From NCBI GenBank assembly GCA_944393165.1, contig CALXZF010000134.1, forward strand, positions 1 to 7,346: 7,346 bases of DNA, in the 5' to 3' direction. A model generated the notes under the pieces. The model searched no databases and had not been told where the DNA came from. It saw only the letters and a program-made list of their open reading frames with translations. Source of the stretch: an uncultured Clostridia bacterium. GTDB taxonomy: Bacteria > Bacillota_A > Clostridia > TANB77 > CAG-508. Position numbers and translations under genes: made by a program. Shown here one piece after another: positions 6,389-7,346 of this stretch (position 1 is its first letter; each line of letters opens with the position of its first letter).

Positions 6389-7292
6389 GTGGCAATTCCC
6401 ATAATCCTTGTAATATTGCCCCAACAATTTGAGGTATTGCCATTACGAGTTGAGGTATTGCCTTTATTAAGCCACTTGCTAAACTTAGAACTAATTGAAC
6501 ACCAGCCTCTATTATTTTAGGTGCATTTTCTATAATTCCATTTACTAATTTCTGTATGATAGTTGGCAATGCTTCTATTAACTGCGGTATTGCTTGTATT
6601 AAGCCATCAGCCAATCCCATTATTAACTGTATTCCAGCATCTATTAGCTGGTCAATATTATCCAATAATCCATTAACAACAGTTATTATACATTGTACTG
6701 CTTGAGGTATTAGTTGTGGTAACATTTGAGCTATACCTGTCATTAGTTGCGTAATCATCTGCACACCCATTTGAATTATCTGAGGCAACATACTTATTAG
6801 TCCGTTTATAAACGATTCTATTAACTGTATTGCAATTTGTAAAAGCTCTGGCATATAATTCATCAACGATTGCGTCAATGCCATTAATATCTGACCTACA
6901 CTAGATAAAATTGTAGGAGCATTTGTGGTAATCATACTTATAATTTGTGGAAATATTTGATTTATTCCAGACACAATTTGTGGCGTAGCATCCGCAACAC
7001 TTTGAATTAAATTAGGTAATAATTTTCCTACAGCATTTACAATGTTCTGAATAGATGTTATTCCAGCTTGTACTAGTTGGTCTATTGTTCCACTGCCATT
7101 TAAAAAATTATCAAAAGCAGCCTTCATTGAAGAAATACTTCCTGTGATTGTCTCTGATGCTTCTTTAGCAGTAGTGCCGGTAATTCCTAGCTCTCCTTGT
7201 ATAACGTGGATAGCATTATATACATCATTTAAATTAGTAATGTCATACTTTACACCCGGTAATTTCTGTGCATCTGCTAACAACCTTTCCAT
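6384..7292 (-). CDS. Tape measure protein fragment A (between in-frame TGA and first frameshift)
   Basis: This is an open stretch of 302 residues from ATG 7292, five codons after the in-frame TGA, to TAA at 6384. The ATG is internal to the family's conserved 'GTKEEMERLLADA' segment and has no clear ribosome binding site, so it is not the natural start. Residues 1-70 carry the conserved tape measure segment. Residues 89-302 are nine or more 22-residue helical units such as 'IQLIMGLADGLIQAIPQLIE'. The frame ends with 'LWELPR' and a stop, one codon after the first extra C. Confidence 0.6.
   Translation of the reverse strand: MERLLADAQKLPGVKYDITNLNDVYNAIHVIQGELGITGTTAKEASETITGSISSMKAAFDNFLNGSGTIDQLVQAGITSIQNIVNAVGKLLPNLIQSVADATPQIVSGINQIFPQIISMITTNAPTILSSVGQILMALTQSLMNYMPELLQIAIQLIESFINGLISMLPQIIQMGVQMITQLMTGIAQMLPQLIPQAVQCIITVVNGLLDNIDQLIDAGIQLIMGLADGLIQAIPQLIEALPTIIQKLVNGIIENAPKIIEAGVQLVLSLASGLIKAIPQLVMAIPQIVGAILQGLWELPR
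6389..7028 (-). repeat. 22-residue (66-nt) repeats of the tape measure helix
   Basis: Consecutive 22-residue units align without gaps from fragment residue 89 onward. Examples are 'IQLIESFINGLISMLPQIIQ', 'VQMITQLMTGIAQMLPQLIP', 'VQCIITVVNGLLDNIDQLID', 'IQLIMGLADGLIQAIPQLIE' and 'VQLVLSLASGLIKAIPQLVM'. Each has hydrophobic residues in a helix-turn-helix-like pattern with a central Gly and a Pro near two-thirds. The DNA is diverged, so the repeat is clear only at protein level. Confidence 0.65.
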
Positions 7293-7346
7293 TTCTTCTT
7301 TCGTTCAACCATATCCAAGTTTCAAGTTATCTAACATTGTATAGAT

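Larger units (their letters stand above)
5400..7346 (-). pseudogene. Tape measure protein, C-terminal part, with one in-frame stop and three +1 frameshifts
   Basis: Removing three single bases (6389, 6256, 6123) and reading through TGA at 7305-7307 gives one frame of 647 residues, from the right edge to TAG at 5400. The start lies outside the window. The first residues 'YTMLDNLKLGYG' then '*TKEEMERLLADAQKLPG' match a conserved stretch of Firmicute tape measure proteins, usually GYGGTK, so TGA stands where GGA is expected. 'NAIHVIQGELGITGTTAKEA' and 'GFFGIHSPSKLFADEIGK' (within 5732-5652) are further family hallmarks. The middle is a long amphipathic helix region of 22-residue units, later as 44-residue pairs. 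The protein would fill the tail tube and set its length. As written it cannot be made in one piece. Decay, sequencing error or recoding are all possible. The family call is firm; the broken state depends on sequence accuracy. Confidence 0.8.

Noticed and set aside
6123..6389. Dcm-type (CCWGG) methylation as the cause of the extra C calls
   Set aside because: Other CCWGG sites, at 3624-3628 and 5989-5993, are intact, and one expected ancestral site may be CCGGG rather than CCWGG. An intact CCGGGT also occurs in frame near 7255. A different systematic error is still possible.
6218..6427. Independent 69-residue gene starting at ATG 6427
   Set aside because: Its first 12 or so residues are out-of-frame tape measure sequence and the rest is tape measure repeat; it has no ribosome binding site. 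It is a frameshift product, not a gene.
5400..7346. Alternative genetic code (TGA as Gly or Trp) for the whole window
   Set aside because: Only one in-frame TGA occurs in roughly 2,400 codons. Gly uses GGN throughout and the Trp codons I checked are TGG, so a full reassignment is not supported. Local read-through stays open.
1..7346. Diversity-generating element, toxin-antitoxin pair or anti-phage defence genes inside the module
   Set aside because: No reverse transcriptase, adenine-targeted repeat pair or extra cargo gene was seen. Every gap is under 30 bases and all genes fit tail structure.

Overview
This window looks like part of the tail and baseplate module of a long-tailed (siphophage-like) phage or prophage. 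The host is probably a low-GC Gram-positive bacterium of the Clostridia type. The evidence is AT-rich DNA, AGA as the usual arginine codon, strong GGAGG-type ribosome binding sites, and Firmicute-phage tail families in the standard order. Every supported gene lies on the minus strand, so transcription runs from high to low coordinates. Genes overlap or are less than 30 bases apart, as in one late operon. No stretch over 300 bases lacks a gene, and I saw no RNA genes, CRISPR array, insertion sequence, integrase or convincing terminator.

In transcription order: (1) 7346-5400, the C-terminal part of a tape measure protein (TMP), which sets tail length; its 5' end is outside the window. It is built on a 22-residue repeat and interrupted four times. 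(2) 5389-5012, a small distal-tail protein. (3) 5015-3570, a tail hub protein. (4) 3570-1888, a baseplate/tail-fibre protein ending in a likely S74-type intramolecular chaperone. (5) 1895-1434, a small tail-fibre-associated protein. (6) 1437-1090, a small protein with a pyocin-knob-like domain, starting with TTG. (7) 1060-1, the N-terminal 353 residues of a probable receptor-binding protein that runs off the left edge. Together these genes would make the tail tip: ruler, distal tail, hub, then fibre and receptor-binding parts. Lysis genes would be expected beyond the left edge and the rest of the tail genes beyond the right edge.

The most notable signal is in the TMP. Three consecutive 44-residue repeats each carry one extra C at exactly the same place, between the Pro and Gly codons of an 'ELPG(N/K)IW' motif. 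They are spaced exactly 133 nt apart (132 + 1), while the fourth repeat is intact. Each extra base creates CGG, a codon found in frame nowhere else in the roughly 2,400 codons of the window. A separate in-frame TGA replaces a conserved Gly codon upstream. Taken as written, the TMP is broken. The possible explanations are decay of a prophage, a systematic sequencing error, or (speculatively) programmed +1 frameshifting. All other complete genes are intact.
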